This document shows, in pieces, positions 7,906 through 17,049 of a stretch of 64,000 bases of DNA. The stretch comes from Flavobacterium eburneipallidum (GTDB taxonomy: Bacteria > Bacteroidota > Bacteroidia > Flavobacteriales > Flavobacteriaceae). The notes beneath the pieces are model-generated. The model had not been told where the DNA came from, made no database searches, and was given only the letters and a program-made list of their open reading frames with translations. Numbering within the stretch: the stretch's first letter is position 1; each line of letters opens with the position of its first letter. The stretch is from assembly GCF_027111355.2 (NCBI RefSeq), contig NZ_CP114291.2, positions 2,046,001 to 2,110,000 on the forward strand. Reading direction: 5' to 3'. The translations under genes were made by a program, and so were the position numbers.

Positions 7906-10311
7906 ATGAAAAAAGGAAAAATAGAATTCACAATTGATTTCAGAAAAATAATAATCCTAATATTATTTTTCATTGGCTACAGTTCTTTTGCTCAAAAAGG
8001 AGCTATTAGAGGTAAGATTATCGACAACTTGACCGAACAACCTATCGAGGGAGTTACCGTTATCTTTTTAGCGGATAGTACGGGAACAAATACAAATCCC
8101 GAAGGGCTTTATAGATTAGACAATCTTCCTATTGGTCGTGCAAGTGTAAGCTTTTCATTTGTAGGTTACGAAACAGTTACTTTGTCAAACATTGACGTAA
8201 CGAGCGGAAAAGATGTTCCTCTTGACATTCGGCTTAATGCAACGTACAACACACTCAAAGAAGTTGTTTTAAATTCAAGATCCAAAAAAGACAAACCAAT
8301 AAACAAACTTGCAGCCGTAAGCGCACGTCAAGTAAGTGTTGACGAAATAACAAAATATGCGGGAGGTCGTAGTGATGTGGCACGTTTGGCTTCTAACTTT
8401 GCAGGTGTTTCTGCACCTAATGACAGTAGAAATGATATTGTTGTTAGAGGAAACTCCTCTACGGGTTTACTTTGGAGAATAGACGGAATACCTGTACCTA
8501 GTCCGAATCATTTTAGCTCTTTGGGAACTACTGGAAGCCCTGTTAGTGCACTAAATCCAAATGTAATGAGCAATTCTGATTTTATTACTTCGGCTTTCCC
8601 TGCAGAATATGGTAACGCTTTGGGTGGCGTATTTGACATCAATTTCCGAAAAGGAAATACAGATAATTATGAATACACTGTCGGTGTTGGTGCTTTAACA
8701 GGATTCGAAGGTATGGCTGAAGGACCAATGGGCAAAGATGGTTCGTTTTTAGTAGCTGCCAGATATGGATTGGCTGGTGTAACTGGCGGATTTGGTACTG
8801 GTGCAACACCTAATTACTCGGATATTTCTTTTAACTTGGATTTTGGAAAATCTAAATTGGGTAACTTCTCCTTCTTTGGTATTGCTGGAAACTCTAGCAT
8901 CGAATTTAATGGTGTAGAAGATTATGATGAGGAAGACCTTTTTTCTGCTCCAGATGAAGTAATAGAATTTACTTCTCGATTTGGTATGATGGGACTTCGC
9001 CATACAATAGCTTTAAACAATTTTTCTTCCATAAAAACTACTCTTGGCGGATCATTTAGTGGTCAAATTGGTGAAATAGATCGTATTTATGATTTTGATA
9101 CACCACAAGCCAATCTTCTTCGATTTGCAGATGTTGACAATACAGAAATACGTATGACACTTTCCTCTGTTTACAATGCAAAGTTCACTAATAAATTTAG
9201 TTTACGATCTGGGATTATGCTAGAACGCTACAATTTACAGGCAGATGTTGCCAACCGAAACGAACAGCCAGACAACGACGGTGACGGTTACCCTGATTTT
9301 ACCCAACGAATTAGTGCTGATGATAGCTATACTGTTTTTCAGCCTTATGCTCAAGGACTTTTCCGATTTTCCGAAAGCTTTACTTTAAACGCTGGAATTC
9401 ACGGGCAATACTTTTCGCTCAACGAAACTTTTGTAGCAGAACCGAGAGCAGCACTTACTTGGAATTTAACTCCGGTTCACAGCTTGACTTTTGGTTATGG
9501 TCTTCATCATCAAAATGTGCCTGCTCCATTACTTTTCTTAAATCAAAACATTGGTGGTGTCAATTTACAAGCCAATCGTGATTTAGATTTAGTGAGAAGT
9601 AACCATTATGTTTTGGGCTATGACTTACGTCCGGGCAAAGGATGGCGTGCCAAAGTGGAAGCCTATTATCAAGATATTAGCAATGCTGCTGTGGATAATT
9701 TTTCGAGTAGTTATTCGTCTTTAACCGAAGGTGCCGATTTTCTTTTTAGTCAAGATAAATTCAATTTAGTAAGCAATGGCAAAGCGCATAATCTTGGTCT
9801 TGAATTTACAGTCGAAAAATTCCTTTCCAAAGGTTGGTACACATTAGCAACTGTATCCCTTTTTGAAGCCAAGTACGAAGGAAGTGATGGCATCGAAAGA
9901 AACTCACCTTTCAATAACGGTTATGTTTTTAATCTTTTAGGAGGAAAAGAATTTAAAGTGGGTAAAAACGGAAAAAATGTACTTTCATTTGATTCAAAAT
10001 TCAGTACTTCTGGCGGAAGATATTACACTCCTGTTGATTTAGCGGCAAGTCAAGCTGCAGGTTACGAAATTCTACAAGATGATTTAGCATTTTCAGAACA
10101 ATACGACCCTTATGTACGATTGGATTTTAAAGTGGGTATGAAAATAAACAGCAGTCGCAAAAAAGTATCACACCAGTTTTATATCGACTTTCAAAACATA
10201 ACCAATAGCGAAAATGTGTTTGTTCGTCAATACAACCGTTTAACCAATAGTGTGGATCAAATAGACCAAATAGGTTTCTTCCCAGACTTTGGATACAAAA
10301 TACAATTTTAA
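7906..10311 (+). CDS. TonB-dependent outer-membrane receptor
   Basis: The 801-aa protein has a signal peptide ending around SSFAQ (residue 30), a CarboxypepD_reg-like beta-sandwich at about 33-115 (starting GAIRGKIIDN), a plug domain at about 150-250 (NDIVVRGNSSTGLLWRIDGI) and a large beta-barrel ending in a terminal aromatic (KIQF). This is the standard TonB-receptor architecture without a SusD partner, so the substrate is probably a small molecule or metal complex rather than a glycan; none can be named. It has its own paired-half-site promoter and runs into an SDR gene 24 nt downstream. Confidence 0.92.
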   Translation: MKKGKIEFTIDFRKIIILILFFIGYSSFAQKGAIRGKIIDNLTEQPIEGVTVIFLADSTGTNTNPEGLYRLDNLPIGRASVSFSFVGYETVTLSNIDVTSGKDVPLDIRLNATYNTLKEVVLNSRSKKDKPINKLAAVSARQVSVDEITKYAGGRSDVARLASNFAGVSAPNDSRNDIVVRGNSSTGLLWRIDGIPVPSPNHFSSLGTTGSPVSALNPNVMSNSDFITSAFPAEYGNALGGVFDINFRKGNTDNYEYTVGVGALTGFEGMAEGPMGKDGSFLVAARYGLAGVTGGFGTGATPNYSDISFNLDFGKSKLGNFSFFGIAGNSSIEFNGVEDYDEEDLFSAPDEVIEFTSRFGMMGLRHTIALNNFSSIKTTLGGSFSGQIGEIDRIYDFDTPQANLLRFADVDNTEIRMTLSSVYNAKFTNKFSLRSGIMLERYNLQADVANRNEQPDNDGDGYPDFTQRISADDSYTVFQPYAQGLFRFSESFTLNAGIHGQYFSLNETFVAEPRAALTWNLTPVHSLTFGYGLHHQNVPAPLLFLNQNIGGVNLQANRDLDLVRSNHYVLGYDLRPGKGWRAKVEAYYQDISNAAVDNFSSSYSSLTEGADFLFSQDKFNLVSNGKAHNLGLEFTVEKFLSKGWYTLATVSLFEAKYEGSDGIERNSPFNNGYVFNLLGGKEFKVGKNGKNVLSFDSKFSTSGGRYYTPVDLAASQAAGYEILQDDLAFSEQYDPYVRLDFKVGMKINSSRKKVSHQFYIDFQNITNSENVFVRQYNRLTNSVDQIDQIGFFPDFGYKIQF

Positions 10312-10335
10312 AAATCAATAACACAGATATAAAAA

Positions 10336-11262
10336 ATGGAAACCAAAATTAAAAATTGGACAACAGTTGATATTCCAAAAAGAGATAAAGGTCTAGCAAT
10401 AATTACCGGAAGTACCGAAGGTGTCGGTTTTGAAGATGCACTAGCCTTATCATCAGCTGGATGGAATGTGATAATGATGGGGCGTAATGCTGGAAAAGGT
10501 TCTCAATCAATAGCAAAGATTCGTGAGATAAACCCAAAGGCAAAAGTGATTTTTGAAAAAATAGACCTTGCTGATTTATCTTCAATCAAAAACTTTGCTT
10601 CGAGAATGACTTCTAGAGGACAAGCTATCGATCTTTTAATAAATAATGCTGGTGTAATGACACCTCCTAAACGGCTCGAAACTAAAGATGGTTTTGAGCT
10701 ACAATTTGGCACAAACCATATTGGTCACTTTGCACTGACAGCACAATTACTTCCATTATTACGTAAATCAACTAATGCACGTGTTGTTACTGTTTCAAGT
10801 ATAGCAAATCGTGAAGGAATAATCAATTTTAATGACTTGCAATCAGAATCTTCGTATGCTCCAGGGAAAGCTTATAGTCAATCAAAATTGGCGAATTTGA
10901 TGTTTGCAATGGAATTACAAAGACAAAGTGATAAGTACGGTTGGGGTATTGTGAGTATGGCTTCCCATCCTGGGGTTTCACGAACTAATTTGCTTATTAC
11001 TGGTGCGGGGCGATGGAGTGTCGCAGGAATGGCGAGAACTTTTCTTCCGTTCTTGTTTCAACCACAGGCACAAGGAGCATTGCCTACTTTGTATGCAGCG
11101 ACATCTCCAGAAGCTAAAGGAGGTTTCTATTATGGACCAAACAAAATGAGTGAAACTCGTGGTTTTCCTACGATTGCCAAAATACCTTCACAAGCTGACG
11201 ATCGGAATGTTGCTGCAAAACTATGGGTGATATCACAAAAATTAGCTAAAGTTGAATTTTAG
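10336..11262 (+). CDS. Short-chain dehydrogenase/reductase
   Basis: The 308-aa protein has TGSTEGVG at residues 24-31, NNAG at 103-106, Ser154/155 and the catalytic YSQSK with Tyr180 and Lys184. The overall pattern (GRN after beta-2, NHIGHFALT, SHPGVSRTNL) is that of retinol dehydrogenase-like SDRs. It starts 24 nt after the TonB receptor, so uptake and reduction of one compound by this pair is a reasonable inference. Confidence 0.9.
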   Translation: METKIKNWTTVDIPKRDKGLAIITGSTEGVGFEDALALSSAGWNVIMMGRNAGKGSQSIAKIREINPKAKVIFEKIDLADLSSIKNFASRMTSRGQAIDLLINNAGVMTPPKRLETKDGFELQFGTNHIGHFALTAQLLPLLRKSTNARVVTVSSIANREGIINFNDLQSESSYAPGKAYSQSKLANLMFAMELQRQSDKYGWGIVSMASHPGVSRTNLLITGAGRWSVAGMARTFLPFLFQPQAQGALPTLYAATSPEAKGGFYYGPNKMSETRGFPTIAKIPSQADDRNVAAKLWVISQKLAKVEF

Positions 11263-11348
11263 GACTTATAGTTTCAAGCTACTATCTGAAGTACAGATAT
11301 ATTTTCAAAATCTCAATTCCAATATTTGAATTAAAACATAAAATCAAA

Positions 11349-11789
11349 ATGAAAAAAATATTTTTTGTAGCTACAATGCTATTCATATCGCTCTCATCAT
11401 TTTCTCAAAAATTATCAGCAGACCAAATAATAGGTAAATGGCAATCGGAAGATTATAAAATTGAAATTTTCAAATCGGGTACTACTTATTCCGCAAAACT
11501 ATTATGGTCTAAAGAGATGTTTGAAACTGACGGTAAAACGCCAAAGAAGGACAGCAAAAATCCAGATATAAAATTAAGAAATCGTTCTATACAAGGTATT
11601 ACTCACATAACAGGTTTAAAATATGATGCTGATGAAAACGAATTTGTAAACGGTGAATTATACAGCGCACAAAATGGAATGATATTAAGTTTTAAAGCAG
11701 AACTAAAAAGTCTAAACAATCTTGAATCAAGAGTTTACAAAGGTGTTCCGATGATGGGGAAAACAGTAAAATGGACTCGTACAAAATAA
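11349..11789 (+). CDS. DUF2147 secreted protein
   Basis: The 146-aa protein has a signal peptide (MKKIFFVATMLFISLSSFSQ) and one DUF2147 domain: GKWQSEDYKIEIFKSG at the start, a central ITGLKYDADENEFVNGELY and the terminal KTVKWTRTK. DUF2147 proteins are small periplasmic beta-barrel-like proteins of unknown role. It lies in the same direction as the SDR genes. Confidence 0.85.
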   Translation: MKKIFFVATMLFISLSSFSQKLSADQIIGKWQSEDYKIEIFKSGTTYSAKLLWSKEMFETDGKTPKKDSKNPDIKLRNRSIQGITHITGLKYDADENEFVNGELYSAQNGMILSFKAELKSLNNLESRVYKGVPMMGKTVKWTRTK

Positions 11790-11837
11790 AACACTGAAAG
11801 TAGATACTTTTTTTTTAATAAATCTCATAAATATAAA

Positions 11838-12218
11838 ATGACTAAAAAAATAATTTCATTGCTATTACTCCTAACGACTGTAGGATTACATTTCAAGCAC
11901 GGCTGGGACGCATTCCATAAGCCAACATTTCAGCAACTAAATATGGTTTCAAAGCTAGGCTTGGAAGAATCTGCAATACCATACATTGGTATTTGCGTAA
12001 TTTTATTGGGGGTAATTTTACTGATACCTAAAACCTATTTTATAGGTAATATAGTTAATGCACTAGTTATTATAATGATAATATCGTTTGCAATAAAAGC
12101 AGGTAATTACAAAATGGTCTTATTCGAAATGATTTTTTTAACCATACCATTCTTGATGATTTGGTTAAAATATCCATTTATAAATAGTAAAACAGGCATA
12201 AGGAATCAACCCCAATAA
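11838..12218 (+). CDS. DoxX-like membrane protein (copy 1)
   Basis: The 126-aa protein has four predicted membrane segments and the motif KHGWDAFHKPTFQQ after the first. A paralogue at 14599-14949 shares the layout (KHGWDAFQPTTPDQ and a C-terminal MIWLKYPF/LIWLKYPF). The pattern resembles DoxX-like four-helix proteins. The function is unknown. It is followed after 4 nt by a small membrane protein. Confidence 0.65.
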   Translation: MTKKIISLLLLLTTVGLHFKHGWDAFHKPTFQQLNMVSKLGLEESAIPYIGICVILLGVILLIPKTYFIGNIVNALVIIMIISFAIKAGNYKMVLFEMIFLTIPFLMIWLKYPFINSKTGIRNQPQ

Positions 12219-12222
12219 CAAA

Positions 12223-12423
12223 ATGAAAAACGACACTAACGACAGTCTATCCACCTTTTGGTCAATACTTTCTAATGCTTTGCCACCAATTGGATTTTTC
12301 TTATATTTCAAACACAGAAATCAATTTCCGAATAAAGCTGGAAAAGCGTTAACAAATGCGTTAATTGGCATACCAATTGGTTTAATTGGAGGTTACATTT
12401 TACAAAATTATATACTTAATTAA
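12223..12423 (+). CDS. Small membrane protein
   Basis: The 66-aa protein has hydrophobic segments at about residues 17-29 and 46-64, separated by a basic loop (KHRNQFPNKAGK). It begins 4 nt after the DoxX-like gene and ends 18 nt before the next gene, so it is in the same operon. No named family was recognised with confidence. Confidence 0.6.
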   Translation: MKNDTNDSLSTFWSILSNALPPIGFFLYFKHRNQFPNKAGKALTNALIGIPIGLIGGYILQNYILN

Positions 12424-12441
12424 TTTCTATAAACTTTTGAA

Positions 12442-13479
12442 ATGAATAATCTTAAAGATGTATTAGTAACAGGAGGTAATGGTTTTGTAGGAATGCAAAT
12501 TATTTTACAACTTTTGAAAAAAGGCTATTTTGTAAAAACAACAATTCGTTCTATAAAAAGTAAAGATGCAATTATTGAAACGCTGGAAAAAAATGGCTTT
12601 TCAGATTTTTCAAAGTTATCTTTTATTGAGGCGGAGTTAACAAAAGATGATAATTGGTCTATTGCTATGCAAGATTGTAAATACGTATTAAGTGTAGCGT
12701 CTCCAGTTTTTTTAGAAAACCCCAAAGATGAAAAAGAAGCTATAAAACCAGCAGTTGAAGGTGTTTTAAGAATCTTAAAACACGCAAATAAAGCGGGTGT
12801 TAAAAGAGTAATTATGACTTCTAATTTTGGTGCAGTTGGATTTAGTCAGACTGATAAAAATAGAGTGACTACTGAAGATAACTGGACAGATGTAAATCTC
12901 AAGGGCTTGTCTGTTTACGAAAAATCAAAAACGTTGGCTGAAAAAGCAGCTTGGGAATATATTGAAAACAATGGAGGAAATTTAGAATTTGTAACTATTA
13001 ATCCAGTTGCTATTTTAGGTCCATCTTTAAATTCACACGTATCAGAAAGCTTTGGTATTTTAAGAAATTTATTAGATGGTTCAATGAAAGCTGTACCAAA
13101 TATCCCATTAAACATTGTTGATGTTAGAGATGTTGCAGATTTACATATTAGAGCAATGTTAGCCCCAGAAGCCAATGGACATCGATTTATTGCTTCAGCT
13201 GACGGACAAATTTCGATGCCTGAAATTGCAGCTTTCATTAAAAAGTACAAACCTGAAATTGCAAATAAAGTAACAACGAAAATTATTCCTAATTTTATTT
13301 TAAGAGTTGCATCGTTATTTAATTCTAAAGCTAAACAAGGAGTAATGTTTTTAAATATTAACAGGAATGTAAGCAATCAAAAAGCAAAAAATATATTGGG
13401 ATGGTCACCAATCTCAACAAATGAAAATGCTATTATTGCTTCAATAGAAAGTCTTGTTAAATATGAATTTTCAAAATAA
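12442..13479 (+). CDS. Extended SDR, dihydroflavonol reductase-like
   Basis: The 345-aa protein has the extended-SDR Rossmann motif TGGNGFVG at residues 10-17, a serine at about 127 in MTSNFGAVGF, and the catalytic YEKSK with Tyr159 and Lys163. The pattern matches the NAD-dependent epimerase / dihydroflavonol-4-reductase group that reduces aldehydes or ketones. The following gene begins at the base after its stop (TAA then ATG), so they are translationally coupled. Confidence 0.9.
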   Translation: MNNLKDVLVTGGNGFVGMQIILQLLKKGYFVKTTIRSIKSKDAIIETLEKNGFSDFSKLSFIEAELTKDDNWSIAMQDCKYVLSVASPVFLENPKDEKEAIKPAVEGVLRILKHANKAGVKRVIMTSNFGAVGFSQTDKNRVTTEDNWTDVNLKGLSVYEKSKTLAEKAAWEYIENNGGNLEFVTINPVAILGPSLNSHVSESFGILRNLLDGSMKAVPNIPLNIVDVRDVADLHIRAMLAPEANGHRFIASADGQISMPEIAAFIKKYKPEIANKVTTKIIPNFILRVASLFNSKAKQGVMFLNINRNVSNQKAKNILGWSPISTNENAIIASIESLVKYEFSK

Positions 13480-14568
13480 ATGAACAGACGGAAATTTATA
13501 AAATCAACCATTACTGTAGCCACTATTGCCTTTGTGGGAAAATTAGTTGCAGGTACAAAATCTGAAATACAAGTGATAACATCTCGAATTAAAAATCCAG
13601 ATTTGAAAACCATTTTACCCTCTTGGGAAGGCAATCCTGTAGATGAAGAGGGTCGTTTTATGAATCTTGAATTTCCTGCAAAAAACAAGTTTAGTAACGC
13701 TTTGAAATGGATGTTGCAAAAGAATCCTCAAAAACAAATCAAAGAAAACGACACTTGGAGAATGCTTGTGATTACTGATGATAACTTTCTGAATTCTGAT
13801 GAAGATGCAATTGTATTTTTAGGACATTCCACATTTTTTATCCGTTTAGGTGGAAAGCAGATTCTTATTGATCCTGTATTCGGAACAATTCCTTTAAATA
13901 AACGCTTAACCCAATTTCCAATATCGACAGACAAATTGGTAAATATTGATTATGTTTTAGTATCACACGCACATTACGATCATTGCGATAAGGACAGCTT
14001 AAAATTAATTCAAAAACAGAACCCAAAAGCTAAATTCCTCACCGGATTAAAAATGAATTCATTACTAAACAATTGGATAAAAACGGCTGAAATACAAGAA
14101 GCGGGATGGTACCAACAATATGATCTTAATGATAAAGTTGAAATATGTTTTCTCCCTTCTCGACATTGGTCAAATCGTACTATTGGCGACGAAAATGAGC
14201 GGTTATGGGGTGCATTTGTTATGAAATACAAAGAAAAAACAATCTATTTTGGTGGTGATTCGGGATATGGAAGTCATTTTAAAGAAGTAGGCGAATTGTT
14301 TCCAAACATTGACGTAGCCCTAATCGGAGCAGGGGCCTATTCTCCACGTTGGTTTATGTCAGCAAACCATCAAGACCCTGAACACGCCATTCAGGCATTT
14401 AACGACACAAAAGCCAAGATGATGATTCCATTTCACTATGGCACTTTTGATTTGTCAGACGAACCGATTTCTGAAGCTTCAACTATTCTAAAAAAATTAG
14501 TTGAAGAAAAAAAAGCAATAAATCAATTGAAGATGGTAAACATTGGCGAGGTGGTTTTGCTAGCTTAA
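13480..14568 (+). CDS. MBL-fold metallo-hydrolase with Tat signal
   Basis: The 362-aa protein opens with a twin-arginine signal (NRRKFIKS) followed by a hydrophobic stretch, so export in folded form is likely. The metallo-beta-lactamase fold is marked by HSTFFIRLGGKQILIDPVF, the zinc motif HAHYDH (His163, His165, Asp167, His168), GGDSGYG and PFHYGTF. The layout matches the NAPE-PLD/UlaG-like group of phosphodiesterases and lactonases. It is fused in expression to the upstream SDR by adjacent stop and start. Substrate unknown. Confidence 0.88.
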   Translation: MNRRKFIKSTITVATIAFVGKLVAGTKSEIQVITSRIKNPDLKTILPSWEGNPVDEEGRFMNLEFPAKNKFSNALKWMLQKNPQKQIKENDTWRMLVITDDNFLNSDEDAIVFLGHSTFFIRLGGKQILIDPVFGTIPLNKRLTQFPISTDKLVNIDYVLVSHAHYDHCDKDSLKLIQKQNPKAKFLTGLKMNSLLNNWIKTAEIQEAGWYQQYDLNDKVEICFLPSRHWSNRTIGDENERLWGAFVMKYKEKTIYFGGDSGYGSHFKEVGELFPNIDVALIGAGAYSPRWFMSANHQDPEHAIQAFNDTKAKMMIPFHYGTFDLSDEPISEASTILKKLVEEKKAINQLKMVNIGEVVLLA

Positions 14569-14598
14569 TACAGCATTATTAATTTAAAAAAACAAAAA

Positions 14599-14949
14599 AT
14601 GACAAAGAACATTATCGCAATACTACTTTTATTAGTATCAGCAGGCTTAAGCCTAAAACACGGTTGGGACGCCTTCCAGCCTACAACTCCTGACCAAGTA
14701 AAGATAATGACCGAATTAGGAATTGAACAGTCCTTTATGCCTTATTTTGGTGTTTTTTCAATCATTATAGGATTGATGTTGTTTTTTCCGAAGACATATT
14801 TCATTAGCAATATACTTCACGCTTTTACTATTGTATTGATAATGGCATTATCGTTAAATGCTGTAAATTACAAAATGGCTTTGATAGAAATCCCATTTTT
14901 GGCTATGCCCTTAATTTTGATTTGGTTGAAATATCCGTTTAAATCTTAA
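14599..14949 (+). CDS. DoxX-like membrane protein (copy 2)
   Basis: The 116-aa protein is a paralogue of the one at 11838-12218, with the same KHGWDAF motif, four hydrophobic helices and the same C-terminal WLKYPF. The two copies flank a small-membrane-protein / SDR / MBL block, which suggests duplication within the operon. It ends 13 nt before an AraC gene. Confidence 0.65.
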   Translation: MTKNIIAILLLLVSAGLSLKHGWDAFQPTTPDQVKIMTELGIEQSFMPYFGVFSIIIGLMLFFPKTYFISNILHAFTIVLIMALSLNAVNYKMALIEIPFLAMPLILIWLKYPFKS

Positions 14950-14962
14950 GCTACCTTTTAAA

Positions 14963-15871
14963 ATGAAAAATACAACACCCCATAAAATAAAATCAATAAC
15001 GGAATTACACCGTTTGGCATCAATTCAAAAACCCCATCATCCACTAATTAGTATAATTGATTTAGCTGGGATGGAAAACACTACCGACATAAATACTGTG
15101 GTATTTGACTTTTATGTTATAATAATGAAAAGAGGTTGCGATACTATTTTTTATGGTCAACAGAAATATGATTTTGATGAAGGCATAATGGCATTTTTGG
15201 CACCAGGACAAATTTTACGTGCAGAAGAAAGTGGAATGCCGAAACATATTAAAGGATGGATGTTATTCATTCATCCGGATTTTTTGTGGAACACTTCACT
15301 CGCAAAAAAAATAAAACAGTATGAATATTTTGGTTATTCTACTAACGAAGCTTTATTTCTTTCTGATAAAGAAGAAACGATGATCAATAGCATCACTGAT
15401 AACATCAAAAATGAATATCATTCTAATATTGATAAGTTTAGTCAGGATGTAATTATTGCTCAATTAGAATTATTGTTTACTTATGCTCAACGGTTTTACG
15501 AACGTCAATTTATTACCCGAAAAATAACAAACAGTAAATTATTGAACCGTTTAGAAGATTTGTTAACGGACTACTTCGATACTGCTGATTTAATTTCAAA
15601 TGGATTGCCATCTGTTCAATATATTGCTGATAATCTGAATATCTCGACCAAATATTTAAGTAGTATGCTTAAACAAATAACAGGATTGACTGCGCAACAA
15701 CACATTCACGAAAAGTTAATTTTCAAGGCAAAAGAAAAACTGTCAACCACCGAACTTTCAATTAGCGAAATTGCTTATGAATTGGGTTTTGAACATCCGC
15801 AATCGTTTAGTAAATTATTTAAAGCCAAGACTCAAAAAAGTCCTTTGGAGTTTCGAGCTTCTTTTAACTAA
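14963..15871 (+). CDS. AraC-family transcriptional regulator (paralogue 2)
   Basis: The 302-aa protein aligns along its whole length with those at 3698 and 15927. The C-terminal HTH pair includes SVQYIADNLNISTKYLSSML and ISEIAYELGFEHPQSFSKLF. It is more similar to its direct neighbour at 15927 (FITRKITNSKLLNRLED and FITRKITNTKLLNRLED) than to the copy at 3698, indicating a recent tandem duplication. The N-terminal halves differ most, so the two may sense different ligands. Confidence 0.9.
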   Translation: MKNTTPHKIKSITELHRLASIQKPHHPLISIIDLAGMENTTDINTVVFDFYVIIMKRGCDTIFYGQQKYDFDEGIMAFLAPGQILRAEESGMPKHIKGWMLFIHPDFLWNTSLAKKIKQYEYFGYSTNEALFLSDKEETMINSITDNIKNEYHSNIDKFSQDVIIAQLELLFTYAQRFYERQFITRKITNSKLLNRLEDLLTDYFDTADLISNGLPSVQYIADNLNISTKYLSSMLKQITGLTAQQHIHEKLIFKAKEKLSTTELSISEIAYELGFEHPQSFSKLFKAKTQKSPLEFRASFN

Positions 15872-15926
15872 ACGGACAGCTTCGTAAAAAAACGTACTAT
15901 ATCAAAAAACAATCATCTTTCTTAAT

Positions 15927-16838
15927 ATGACAAACAAACAGATAATCCGAGTTAAAACAATTACCGAAGGACATCGACTGCAAATGCTACCTAAACCAGC
16001 ACATCCGTTGATAAGTATTGTAGATTTGAAAGATATGAAACCTCATAATTTTGCAGGTGTAAATGTGGTTATGGATTTTTATATTATATCATTAAAAAAA
16101 GATGATCTAAAAATGCCTTATGGTCACCAAGAGTATGATTATAATGAAGGAGTTATGGGGTTTATTGCGCCCAATCAGATTTTAACAGGTCCCCCGACTG
16201 CACCTCGTTCTGACCGTGAAGGCTGGATGCTGTTCATACATCCTGATTTCTTATGGAATACTCCATTAGCCAAAAAGATAAAGCAGTACGAATTCTTTGA
16301 TTATGCAATCAACGAAGCCTTGTTTCTTTCAGACAAAGAAGAAATTATCATCAACGGAATAATAGAAAGCATCAAAAACGAATACAATTCTAATATTGAC
16401 AAATTCAGTCAAGATATTATTATTTCGCATTTGGAAACTTTACTCAATTATTCAGAAAGGTTTTATCAACGTCAATTCATAACCCGAAAAATAACAAATA
16501 CGAAACTACTAAATCGTTTAGAAGATATAGTCACCAACTATTTTGCTACTACTGATTTAATTTCAAAAGGACTGCCTACTGTTCAATATATAGCTGAAAA
16601 TTTGAATATCTCTACCAAATATTTGAGTAGTATGCTGAAACAAACAACAGGCTTAACTACACAACAGCACATTCACGAAAAATTAATCGAGATGGCAAAA
16701 GAAAAACTATCAACAACAGAACTTTCCATTAGCGAAATCGCATACAGTTTAGGTTTTGAACATCCACAATCCTTTAGCAAATTATTTAAAGCCAAAACCA
16801 ATAAAAGCCCGTTAGAATTCAGACAGGCATTTAATTAA
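15927..16838 (+). CDS. AraC-family transcriptional regulator (paralogue 3)
   Basis: The 303-aa protein is the tandem paralogue of the gene ending at 15871, with a matching C-terminal domain (ISEIAYSLGFEHPQSFSKLF). The sensing half has its own insert at about residues 93-100 (GPPTAPRSDREGWM) where the neighbour has ESGMPKHIKGWM. A hairpin terminator follows at 16867. It closes the SDR/AraC array. Confidence 0.9.
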   Translation: MTNKQIIRVKTITEGHRLQMLPKPAHPLISIVDLKDMKPHNFAGVNVVMDFYIISLKKDDLKMPYGHQEYDYNEGVMGFIAPNQILTGPPTAPRSDREGWMLFIHPDFLWNTPLAKKIKQYEFFDYAINEALFLSDKEEIIINGIIESIKNEYNSNIDKFSQDIIISHLETLLNYSERFYQRQFITRKITNTKLLNRLEDIVTNYFATTDLISKGLPTVQYIAENLNISTKYLSSMLKQTTGLTTQQHIHEKLIEMAKEKLSTTELSISEIAYSLGFEHPQSFSKLFKAKTNKSPLEFRQAFN

Positions 16839-16866
16839 AATTTCATATTTGTTTTGTTTAAGTGGG

Positions 16867-16905
16867 AAATGCTGGATGTTTCTCTTTAACACTCCAGCAT
16901 TTTTT
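16867..16905 (+). terminator. Terminator closing the AraC/SDR array
   Basis: A 10-bp stem (aaatgctgga 16867-16876 with tccagcattt 16893-16902) is followed by T residues. Confidence 0.8.
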
Positions 16906-17049
16906 AAAAATTAAATCCTATTTCCCTTTTACACTTTTAGATTAGAAAATAACTAATCAACCTATCACCCCACCTATTACTTACATAGAGTGGCACATAA
17001 TATATTGTGTATTTCTAACGAATAAAACAGTATTAAATTAGAAAACTAT

